Under the pieces are notes generated by a model that was not told where the DNA came from, did not search any database, and saw nothing but the letters and a program-made list of their open reading frames with translations. This document shows, piece by piece, positions 25,550 through 34,600 of a stretch of 64,000 nt of DNA; positions within the stretch are counted from its first letter, which is position 1; each line of letters opens with the position of its first letter. Both the position numbers and the translations under genes were made by a program. Origin of the DNA: Chitinophagaceae bacterium (GTDB taxonomy: Bacteria; Bacteroidota; Bacteroidia; Chitinophagales; Chitinophagaceae); assembly GCA_016715365.1 (NCBI GenBank), contig JADKAM010000001.1, positions 434,001-498,000 of the forward strand. The letters run 5' to 3'.

Positions 25550-25600
25550 CCTTGCCCTACTTCACAATTCTACATTCCTTGTTCCTTGTTCAATATTCAA
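25550..25600 (-). repeat. Repeat arm B, overlapping the 3' end of the CMD gene
   Basis: This is the inverted counterpart of arm A. It overlaps the end of the carboxymuconolactone-decarboxylase-like gene and encodes its last residues (NIEQGTRNVEL and the stop), so the C terminus of that protein is repeat-derived. Confidence 0.6.
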
Positions 25601-25933
25601 AAGTTCCTCCCAATACTCTGCCGCCCTTCTTGTATGCGGTATCACAATTGTTCCACCCACCATATTGGCCACCGCAAACACTTCATACAGCTGTTCGGTT
25701 GTAATTCCCAACTCATGCGATTTGCCTAAGTGATATTTAATACAATCATCGCAGCGCAACACCATGGATGCCACAAGACCCAATAATTCTTTGGTCTTTA
25801 CATCCAATGCCCCTTCGGCATAGGTGTTGGTATCCAGGTTCCATAATCTTTTTATAACGAGGTTCTCTTTGCTGAGTATCACTTCATTCATTTTTGTGCG
25901 GTATTCGTTGAATTCGTTTACTAAGTTGCTCAT
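25562..25933 (-). CDS. Carboxymuconolactone-decarboxylase-like (AhpD-fold) protein
   Basis: The 123-residue protein has the CMD/AhpD fold with LGLVASMVLRCDDCIKYHLG. The CxxC followed by a His two residues later is the redox-active site of AhpD-like members. It could reduce peroxiredoxin partners or act as a general disulfide reductase. I take the ATG at 25933 (MSNLVNEF) because the upstream in-frame ATG adds residues unlike the family. The last ten codons fall within repeat arm B, so the tail after YWEEL is probably not original. Confidence 0.85.
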   Translation of the reverse strand: MSNLVNEFNEYRTKMNEVILSKENLVIKRLWNLDTNTYAEGALDVKTKELLGLVASMVLRCDDCIKYHLGKSHELGITTEQLYEVFAVANMVGGTIVIPHTRRAAEYWEELLNIEQGTRNVEL

Positions 25934-26022
25934 GTGTTTTATTATTGAGTGAATTACAAAGTTAAACCCGGCATGCATATTTTGATGAAACTGTTATAAA
26001 TTGGCATAGCTTAAACAACTGC

Positions 26023-27483
26023 ATGAAGGAATTTTTCAAGAAATATAAAAAAGAAGCTGCCTTAGTTACCGGACTGGTATTATGCCTGTTCTTCTTTTTT
26101 GTAAACCCGCTGGCACTTGCTTTTAAAGCAAACCTGGTACTGGCCATTGCAGCCTTAATGATCAGCTGGTGGGTGCTGGATGCTATGCCACTGGCTGTGG
26201 TAGCATTGGTACCCATCGTTTTGTTTCCGTTGCTAAACATCAGTACTTTAAAAGAAGTGACCAAATCCTATTCCGATTCAATCATCTTTCTTTTCATGGG
26301 CGGTTTCTTTATTGGCATTGCCATCGAAAAATGGAACCTGCACAAACGAATTGCCCTGGGCATTATTAATATTACCGGCACCAATGGTAACCGCATCATT
26401 TTGGGTTTTATTATTGCCACCGGCTTTTTAAGCATGTGGCTCAGCAATACCGCCACCACCATGATGATGTTTCCCATTGCCATGTCGGTTATTCATGTAA
26501 TTACCACACACAACAAAGAAAGCACCGGCATAAAAAATTTCTCACTGGTGCTGATGCTCAGCATTGCCTATGCATCAAACTTTGCGCTGGGCACCATTAT
26601 CGGCACTCCACCCAATGTTGCCTATGTAAATTATATACACGAAAAATTCAACTATACCATTGGCTTTACAGATTGGATGATCGTATTTACACCACTCACC
26701 ATTGTATTGCTTTTTATGCTGTACTGGGTAATGGTACGTTTTCTTTTTCCGAATAAAATAAAACACAGTGTTGAAGGAAAGAGTTATATCAAAGCAGAAT
26801 TAAATGCATTGGGCAAATTATCTGCACCCGAAAAAAGAGTGTTATTTGTTTTTATAGGCACCGTTTTTTTATGGATAACCAAAGATATTATCAATAACCT
26901 GCAAAAAACGATCGTACTTGATGATACCATCATTGCCATGATCGGTGCCATTGCTTTATTCATCATCCCATCCGGCAATAAAAAAGAAGCAAGAGAAGAA
27001 CGCCTGCTCGACTGGCCCGATACCGGAAAAATGGCCTGGGGTATTTTACTGTTATTTGGCGGTGGTATTGCACTGGCAAAGGCTTTGGAAGATGTAAAAC
27101 TGATGGACCAGCTGGGCACTTATATCGCCTCTTACGCAACAGACAATACTTTTTTGATGATCCTCATTGTTACAACCTTCTCCATTTTTTTAAGCGAAGT
27201 CATGAGCAATGTGGCGCAGGTTATAGTAATGGCGCCGGTTATTTCATCTGTTGCTGTTGCGCTGCACATGGACCCGCTTTTATTAGGCATCCCCATGACG
27301 CTTGGAGCCAGTTGCGCCAGTATGTTGCCCATGGGCACACCTCCCAATGCCATCGTTTTTGCCAGTGGCCATATCAAAATGAAAGACATGCTTAAAGCGG
27401 GCATTGTGCTCAACATCGTTTGCATTATTTTAATTACACTGTTCTGCTGGTTACTGCAACCGATGATCATGCGGTTGATGTAA
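26023..27483 (+). CDS. SLC13/DASS-family sodium-dependent anion symporter
   Basis: This 486-residue inner-membrane protein has about 12 hydrophobic segments in two inverted halves. Each half bears the paired signature of the family: WLSNTATTMMM with GTPPNVAYVNY, and MSNVAQVIVMAPV with GTPPNAIVFASGH. These loops form the sodium and carboxylate sites. Likely substrates are C4-dicarboxylates, citrate or sulfate. It is divergent from the CMD gene and followed by an intergenic hairpin. Confidence 0.9.
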   Translation: MKEFFKKYKKEAALVTGLVLCLFFFFVNPLALAFKANLVLAIAALMISWWVLDAMPLAVVALVPIVLFPLLNISTLKEVTKSYSDSIIFLFMGGFFIGIAIEKWNLHKRIALGIINITGTNGNRIILGFIIATGFLSMWLSNTATTMMMFPIAMSVIHVITTHNKESTGIKNFSLVLMLSIAYASNFALGTIIGTPPNVAYVNYIHEKFNYTIGFTDWMIVFTPLTIVLLFMLYWVMVRFLFPNKIKHSVEGKSYIKAELNALGKLSAPEKRVLFVFIGTVFLWITKDIINNLQKTIVLDDTIIAMIGAIALFIIPSGNKKEAREERLLDWPDTGKMAWGILLLFGGGIALAKALEDVKLMDQLGTYIASYATDNTFLMILIVTTFSIFLSEVMSNVAQVIVMAPVISSVAVALHMDPLLLGIPMTLGASCASMLPMGTPPNAIVFASGHIKMKDMLKAGIVLNIVCIILITLFCWLLQPMIMRLM

Positions 27484-27523
27484 TGATATTTTTTTCTATT
27501 GCTAAAATACTTTGTGTTTCTTC

Positions 27524-27568
27524 CTTTGTGTTCTTCGTGGTAAATTCTTTACCACAAGGATCACAAAG
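27524..27568. repeat. Intergenic hairpin element (CTTTGTG..GTGGTAAA type)
   Basis: CTTTGTG (27524-27530) pairs with CACAAAG (27562-27568), and GTGGTAAA (27537-27544) with TTTACCAC (27548-27555) over a 3-nt loop. It lies between two plus-strand genes and shares sequence with the hairpins at 30608 and 38505. Confidence 0.6.
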
Positions 27569-27660
27569 TTTTTCACTAAGAACACAAAGTTGATCACAAG
27601 GATGTTTCTGCGCTATGTGTTGCTTTATTTGTAATTTCAGATACCTTAATACCAACAGTT

Positions 27661-30579
27661 ATGAGATCATTACAATTGAAAAGGATTTTTATTGCAGCCC
27701 TTCTGTTGCAATCCTTCAATTCCTTTGCACAAAATTTTGATGCCAGTTATTTTAATGCCATGCAGTGGCGCTGCATTGGTCCACACCGTGGCGGAAGAAC
27801 CGTTGGTGCCGTGGGTGTTCCATCGCAACCCCATGTATTTTACATTGGTGTAAACAATGGAGGCGTATGGAAGACCACTGATTTTGGCCGCACCTGGAAA
27901 CCCATTTTTGATGACCAGCCCACCGGCAGTATTGGCGATATTGTAGTCTCCCCTTCTAACCCAAATACTATTTATGTGGGCAGCGGCGAAGGCCTGCAGC
28001 GGCCAGACCTGAGCGTTGGTGATGGTATTTATAAATCAACCGATGGTGGCAAGACCTGGATAAACACCGGGCTTAAAGAAGCACAACAAATTGGTGGCCT
28101 GGCCATCGACCCAAAAAATGAGAACCGTGTTTTTGCAGCAGCCCTCGGCCATCCATACGGACCCAATGAAGAACGTGGTGTGTACAGAACAACAGATGGC
28201 GGAAAAACATGGGAACGTGTTTTATATAAAGATGAGAACACTGGTGCCATACAGGTTACCATCGACCCCAATAACAGCAATATTATTTATGCAGACATGT
28301 GGGCAGGCAGGCAGGGGCCCTGGGAAAACGGCGCCTGGAACGGAAAGGAAAGCGGCCTGTTTAAAAGCACCGATGGCGGTACCACCTGGAAAAAACTTAC
28401 CACCGGGTTGCCCACCACAGAACAGGGATTGGGAAGAATTGGTTTTTGCATTGCACCCTCAAACAGCAACAGGTTGTATGCAACGGTTGATGCCGGAAAA
28501 TATGGCGGCATTTACCGCAGCGATGATGCCGGTGAAAGCTGGCAAATGGCAAACCCGGATGAGCGGCTTTGGGGAAGGGGCAGCGACTTTGCAGAAGTAA
28601 AAGCCGATCCCAAAAATGCAGATATTGTTTACAGCGCTGATGTGGTTACCTGGAAAAGTATAGACGGCGGAAAAACATGGTCGGCTTTTAGAGGTGCGCC
28701 GGGCGGCGATGATTACCACCGCATCTGGATCAATCCCGATAACAGCAATATCATTTTAATAGCCAGCGACCAGGGTGCCATCATTACCGTGAATGGCGGT
28801 GAAACTTTTTCCTCCTGGTACAACCAGCCCACGGCACAGTTTTATCATGTAAGTACCGATAATGATTTTCCGTACAATGTATACAGCGGCCAGCAGGAAA
28901 GTGGTTCGGTTGGTATTGCATCAAGAGGCAACGACGGGCAAATTACTTATCGTGAATGGCATCCTGTTGCTGCTGAAGAATATGGTTATGTAGTGGCCGA
29001 TCCGCTGAATCCGAATCTTGTTTATGGCGGTAAAATTTCGAGGTATGATAAAAGGAACGGACAGTCACAAAACATTTCGCCCGAAGCAGTGCGGAGTGGT
29101 AAGTACCGTTTTTTAAGAACAGCGCCGGTACTCTTCAACCCTATTGATAAAAAAACATTGTACTATGCCGGTAATGTGTTGTTTAAAACGATAGATGGTG
29201 GAAACAAATGGGATGTCATCAGTCCCGATCTTTCAAGAGAGAGCTGGGATATACCTGCCGCGGTTGTCATTTATACAAAGGAAGAGATGAAGAAGATGCC
29301 GCGCCGTGGTGTTATCTATACCGTTGCCCCCTCTTATGTTGATATCAATACCATCTGGTGCGGCACTGATGATGGATTGATTCATGTAACCAAAGACGGC
29401 GGTAAAACCTGGACCAATGTAACACCACCTGCCATCACCAGCTGGAGCAAGGTTTCACTGATGGATGCCAGCCATACCAATGCCAACACAGCTTACGCTG
29501 CTGTAAACAGCATTCGTTGTGATGACCAGCGCCCGCATATTTACAGAACCATGGATGGCGGTAAAACCTGGACAGAAATTGTAAATGGTTTACCCAACGA
29601 TCCCATCAATGTAGTTAAGGAAGACCCGGTACGCAAAGGATTATTATTTGCCGGCAGCGAAAGGGCTGTATATGTTTCTTTTGATGATGGTGCCAACTGG
29701 CAAAGTTTAAGATTAAATATGCCGGCAACATCCATCAGAGATCTGGTTATTAAAGATGATGACCTGGTAATTGGTACGCATGGCCGCAGTTTTTGGATAC
29801 TGGATGATATCACCCCATTGCGGCAGATGTATAATCAGTTGCTGAATCAACCGGCCATTTTATTTAAACCGCAAAATACGTATCGTGTAAGATGGAGCAT
29901 GTATCCCGATACGCCTGTACCACCAGATGAACCCGCCGGACAAAACCCACCCGATGGTGCTATCATCAATTATTATTTAGCCAGTAATGCAGCCAATGTT
30001 CAGCTGGATATTTTAGACAACAAAGGAAACCAGATTCATAAATATGCATCCACCGATACGATGTATACAATTCCACCGAATAATGTACCACCTTACTGGA
30101 TAAGACCACAGCAAATACTTTCAGCCAAATCAGGTGCCCATCGTTTTATGTGGGATATGCATTATCAACCATTGAATGTTCCCCCATCTTATCCCATTTC
30201 GGCCACGCCCATGAACACGGCACCCGATCCTACATCACCCTGGGTGATGCCGGGAACATACACCGCCCGGTTAACGGTTGATGGCAAAATATATGACCAA
30301 TCATTTACCGTAAAGATGGACCCCCGTGTAAAAACAAGTGCCAAGGATCTGCAGCTGCAACACGACCTGAGCCTTAGTTGTTACAACTACATCAAAAAAT
30401 GTATGAACGATCTGAAAGCAGTAAGCGATAAAGACAGGCTTGCTGAAGTACGTAAATATTTAGGAAGCTTTACCGGTTTACAAAACACCCTACAGGATGG
30501 TGACTGGCCACCAACCACGCAACTGATAAAAGCGGTGAATGAAACAGTAGCTGCTTATGAAGCGATGAAGAAAAAATAA
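27661..30579 (+). CDS. Secreted BNR-repeat (VPS10/sialidase-like propeller) protein
   Basis: The 972-residue product has a signal peptide ending SFAQ. About eleven Asp-box (BNR) motifs spread over residues 50-700, for example KSTDGGKTW, RTTDGGKTWERV, KSTDGGTTWKKL and RTMDGGKTWTEI, so the protein forms one or two beta-propellers. Residues after about 720 form a separate beta-rich domain ending in helices (DLQLQHDLSLSCYNYIKKC). Catalytic residues of sialidases are not evident, so glycosidase activity should not be assumed. No T9SS C-terminal domain is seen. It is common in Bacteroidota; the ligand is unknown. Confidence 0.82.
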   Translation: MRSLQLKRIFIAALLLQSFNSFAQNFDASYFNAMQWRCIGPHRGGRTVGAVGVPSQPHVFYIGVNNGGVWKTTDFGRTWKPIFDDQPTGSIGDIVVSPSNPNTIYVGSGEGLQRPDLSVGDGIYKSTDGGKTWINTGLKEAQQIGGLAIDPKNENRVFAAALGHPYGPNEERGVYRTTDGGKTWERVLYKDENTGAIQVTIDPNNSNIIYADMWAGRQGPWENGAWNGKESGLFKSTDGGTTWKKLTTGLPTTEQGLGRIGFCIAPSNSNRLYATVDAGKYGGIYRSDDAGESWQMANPDERLWGRGSDFAEVKADPKNADIVYSADVVTWKSIDGGKTWSAFRGAPGGDDYHRIWINPDNSNIILIASDQGAIITVNGGETFSSWYNQPTAQFYHVSTDNDFPYNVYSGQQESGSVGIASRGNDGQITYREWHPVAAEEYGYVVADPLNPNLVYGGKISRYDKRNGQSQNISPEAVRSGKYRFLRTAPVLFNPIDKKTLYYAGNVLFKTIDGGNKWDVISPDLSRESWDIPAAVVIYTKEEMKKMPRRGVIYTVAPSYVDINTIWCGTDDGLIHVTKDGGKTWTNVTPPAITSWSKVSLMDASHTNANTAYAAVNSIRCDDQRPHIYRTMDGGKTWTEIVNGLPNDPINVVKEDPVRKGLLFAGSERAVYVSFDDGANWQSLRLNMPATSIRDLVIKDDDLVIGTHGRSFWILDDITPLRQMYNQLLNQPAILFKPQNTYRVRWSMYPDTPVPPDEPAGQNPPDGAIINYYLASNAANVQLDILDNKGNQIHKYASTDTMYTIPPNNVPPYWIRPQQILSAKSGAHRFMWDMHYQPLNVPPSYPISATPMNTAPDPTSPWVMPGTYTARLTVDGKIYDQSFTVKMDPRVKTSAKDLQLQHDLSLSCYNYIKKCMNDLKAVSDKDRLAEVRKYLGSFTGLQNTLQDGDWPPTTQLIKAVNETVAAYEAMKKK

Positions 30580-30607
30580 ACAGTTTTGTGACCCTTGTGC
30601 TTTATTT

Positions 30608-30651
30608 CTTAGTGTTCTTTGTGGTAAAACTTAACCACAAAGAACACTAAG
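30608..30651. repeat. Intergenic perfect 18-bp hairpin
   Basis: CTTAGTGTTCTTTGTGGT (30608-30625) and its exact complement (30634-30651) are separated by 8 nt. The element lies between convergent genes and could end transcription from both sides, although T-tracts are weak. It belongs to the same sequence family as the hairpins at 27524 and 38505. Confidence 0.7.
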
Positions 30652-30689
30652 TTTACCACGAAGAACACAAGGTTATTAAAAGGTAACTA

Positions 30690-31526
30690 CTATGATTTTT
30701 TTGTAAACAAGCCGTCAATCAGCTGCTGATTAAAATGTTCTTCCACCTTACCATTAATATTCTGGTATACCAGGCTTATAAAAACTGTTTCTACCGCACT
30801 GGTTATGGTGTACATGATGAACAAAGCAATAATACCTAAGCCAATACCAATAACCGGATGAATAAAACTGGCTATCAATCCGCAAACGATAACAATCAGC
30901 ACGGTTCCTAAGAACTGAATTAATCCCATACTGAAAGTGGAAGCCAGACTTTCGCCCCATTTCTCTTTCATCATCGAAGCCGAACGTTTAAATGCCTGTA
31001 TCGGTCCCATGTTTTCATAAGCAATGATGGGTACAACAAAGAATGTGGTAATGCCCCAAACCAGGCCCAGTGCGCCTGCAATTAACTTACCTATCCATCC
31101 TGCGTTTTCCTGTATGGCTTTTAATATGGTGCCTACTGTGGCAGCAAACATTGCCCAGGAAAAGATCACCCAAATACGGCTCAGGCTGAATTTTATTCCT
31201 GCCATCACTGTCACTTCTTCACCCTGCAGGTAAAGTTTGGTGCAATGCACAAGTGCCATATTAAAGAACACCACTACAAAATAATTGATCAGGTAAAACA
31301 AAAAAGTAAACAGGTAGGGCACCGCTTCATTATCAAAATCGATATTGATATTGGCAACATCCCAGCCGGCCGATGCCAGGATGGGCACCACAATGCTGGC
31401 AACGATAAGCACAATTGAAACGCCGGATAAGACCGGGAATATCAGTAACTGTTTATTTTTATTAAGGATGGCAAAACTGCTTTTGGTTATGGCCCATCCG
31501 TTTGAGAGACGATCAAAGAAGTTCAT
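30690..31526 (-). CDS. Integral membrane protein of unknown function (DUF6159-like)
   Basis: The 278-residue protein has about six hydrophobic segments and starts NFFDRLSNGWAITKSSFAIL. A central cytoplasmic stretch carries MGPIQAFKRSASMMKEKWGE, a pattern I associate with DUF6159-type membrane proteins (from memory). No catalytic motif is visible. It ends facing the BNR-repeat gene and its start is 140 bp from the end of the giant adhesin gene, with a strong terminator between. Confidence 0.65.
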   Translation of the reverse strand: MNFFDRLSNGWAITKSSFAILNKNKQLLIFPVLSGVSIVLIVASIVVPILASAGWDVANINIDFDNEAVPYLFTFLFYLINYFVVVFFNMALVHCTKLYLQGEEVTVMAGIKFSLSRIWVIFSWAMFAATVGTILKAIQENAGWIGKLIAGALGLVWGITTFFVVPIIAYENMGPIQAFKRSASMMKEKWGESLASTFSMGLIQFLGTVLIVIVCGLIASFIHPVIGIGLGIIALFIMYTITSAVETVFISLVYQNINGKVEEHFNQQLIDGLFTKKS

Positions 31527-31608
31527 AAGAGTAGTTTTGGTAAATAAAAATAAATATACAGTTTTTCTTTTTCAATATGAATTAATACAGGCATTGTATA
31601 CTGGTAAT

Positions 31609-31643
31609 AAAGCCGCCCCCCAAAAGGTTTGGGGGGCGGCTTT
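31609..31643 (-). terminator. Strong terminator of the giant adhesin gene
   Basis: A 13-bp stem (AAAGCCGCCCCCC, 31609-31621, with 31631-31643) and a 9-nt loop lie 23 bp past the adhesin stop codon. On the minus strand the stem ends in TTTATTA, a moderate T-tract. Confidence 0.75.
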
Positions 31644-31665
31644 ATATAAAATGTGGTGATCTTAA

Positions 31666-34600
31666 TTAATGTTCAATTACTACTTTCTTGCTGCCAATTA
31701 TTACACCATCGCTATCAACCACTGTAACCGTGTAATTGCCGGATGCAGCGCTTCTAAGGTCCACATCCATTCTTGTATACGGTGCACTGGTTATCTTACG
31801 TTCACGGTATACCAGCTGTCCACGTGCATTATGTACAAGTACTGATAGCTGCTTACCCGGCTGATTGTATACCCTTACCTGGAACTGACCTCGGCTTGGA
31901 TTTGGATACACAAACACGACATTGGTAATGCTCTCTGCTGTAATGGTTATACCTGTTGATAAAGCGGTACAACCGGCGGCCGTAGTGGCCCTGGCTGTAT
32001 AGGTACCATAATCTGCTACACCTACTGTTAAGCTGGTTCCTGTTGCTCCCGGTACCAAATTGCCATCACGGTACCACTGTACCGGAGTTCCTGCCGGAGT
32101 TACCGTTGCTGTTAGTGTTGCATTCTGGCCAGGTTTGATCGTAGTGGCCGTTGTAGATATTGTTACAGTTGGCTGTGCATTTACAGTTACTGTTACACTG
32201 GCACAGGTGGTGGTGTTACAGATGCCCTCTGCCCTTACAAAGTAAGTGGTAGTGGTACTAACTGTTACATTTAAGGTAGCTCCTGTTCCTATTGCAGTAC
32301 CTCCACAGCTTCCTGTATACCATCTCCACGTAGCACCTGAACCTAAGCTTCCGCCGGTTATTCCAAGGGTAACCGATCCGGGTCCGCATAGTGCTGTTGA
32401 AGTTGCTGTTGCCGTTGTTGCGGCTACCGATGGCGCATTGATAGTAACCGATGTTGTTGCTGTTACAGCCCCACATCCGCCGCCAGCTGCTAAAGTATAA
32501 GTAATCGTGTAAGTACCCGCTGCACTGGTGCCGATATTGATATCTCCGGTTGTTGCGTTGATGCTGAGACCTGCAGGTGTAGCACTGTAAGTGCCGCCTG
32601 CTGTTCCTGTCCTGGTTACTGCAACCGTACCGCCGGGCTGGCAGTATGGAGTTCCGGCATAACTGATCGTTGCGGCAGGAAGTGTTGTTATGGTTATACT
32701 TGCTGTTGCTGTTACTGCACCGCATCCGCCACCGGCTGCTATAGTATAAGTAACCGTATAAGTACCGGCTGTACTGGCTGCCAGGTTCACTGCTCCTGTT
32801 GCTGCATTGATGCTTAAGCCGGCCGGTGCCGCTGTATAAGTTCCGCCGGCTGTGCCCGTTCTGGTTACAGTAGCTGTACCTGCATTGCTGCAATAAGGCG
32901 AACCGGTATAAGCAATGGTTGCGGCAGGAAGTGTGGTAATAGTGATCGTTGCTGTTGTTGTATAGGTTGCACAACCGCCACTGGCTGCTACCGTGTAAGT
33001 AACTGTATAAGTACCTGCTGTACTGGCTGCCAGGTTCACGGCTCCTGTTGTTGCATTGATGCTTAAACCTGCGGTGGAACTGTATGTTCCGCCGGCTGGT
33101 GTACCCGTAAGGGTAACATTGGCTGTACCTGCATTTGAACAATAAGGAGAACCTGCATAAGCAATCGTAGCATTAGGTGCTGCACTAATCGTGATCGTAG
33201 TAGTTGTGATTGTTATTCCACAACCTGCTGCTGTTACTGTATAAGTTACTGTATAAGTACCAGGCGTGCTGGTTCCCAATGTTACTGCTCCTGTTGCTGC
33301 ATTAATACTTAAGCCTGCCGGCGCTGCGGAATAAGTTCCGCCCGCGGTGCCAAACCTCGTAACATTAGCGGTGCCAGCATTGGAGCAATAAGGCGTGCCG
33401 GCATAGAAGATGATCATGTTTGGAGCTGCCGTAATGGTAATGCTGGTGGTTGCTGTAACGGTTGCACATCCTGTTATAGTATAGGTAACCGTGTATGTTC
33501 CGGGTGTACTGGTAATTGGTGTTACAGTTCCCGTGGTTGCATTGATGGTTAAACCTGCCGGCGATGCGGTATAAGTTCCTCCGGCTGTTCCGGTTAGGGT
33601 TACAGGAGCACTTGTTACACTATAACAATATGGAGAACCTGTATAACTGATGGAGGCAGATGGCGTTGCTGTTATCGTAATAGTTGCAGTTGTTGTAAAT
33701 GCAGGGCATCCGCCAGATGCTGCAATGGTATAAGTAACTATGTAAGTACCCGGTGTGCTGGTGCCTAAAGTTACAGCGCCGGTTGATGCATTAAGGGATA
33801 AACCTGCAGGTGTTGCTGAATAGGTTCCACCAGTCGTTCCTGTTAGGGTAACAGTTGCTGTACCTGCATTAGAACAATAAGGAGATCCCGTATAAACAAT
33901 GGTTGCTGATTGTGCTGATGTTATAGTGATGGTTGTTGTAGCTGTTACAGTCGGACATCCACCACTGGCTGAAATGGTATAAGCAACGGTGTAGGTACCG
34001 GGAGTACTTGCCCCCAATGTTACATCGCCTGTTGTTGCATTGATGATTAAACCTGCTGTTGAACTGTATGTACCGCCTGCTGTTCCGGTTCTTGTAACCG
34101 TTGCAGTTCCTGCATTGGAACAATAGGGTGAACCTGCATAAGAAATAGTTGCAACAGGTAATGCAGTTATGATTATGCTGGTTGTAGCTGTTACAGCCGG
34201 GCATCCGCCACTGGCTGCAATAGTATAAGTAACGGTGTAGGTTCCCGGCGTGCTGGTACCCAATGTTACATCACCTGTTGACGCATTAATGGTTAAGCCT
34301 GCTGTTGAAGTATAAGTTCCACCTGCTGTTCCGGTTCTTGTAACATTTGCAGTTCCTGCATTGGAACAATAGGGTGAACCTGTATAAGAAATAGTTGCAG
34401 CAGGAAGTTGTGTAATGGTAATAGTAGTTGTTGCGGTTACAAGAGGACATCCACCACTTGCTGCAATGGTATAAGTAACCGTGTAGGTTCCCGGCGTACT
34501 GGTAGCTAATGTTACATCACCTGTTGCAGCATTGATTGTTAAGCCTGCTATAGAACTATAAGTTCCACCTGCTGTGCCCGTTCTTGTAACCGTTGCTGTT

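Noticed and set aside
32258..33142. Open frame of 294 codons in another frame of the adhesin repeats
   Set aside because: Its sequence is a shifted reading of the repeat units (SRNNR / YSRYLY-type strings), so its openness follows from repeat composition.
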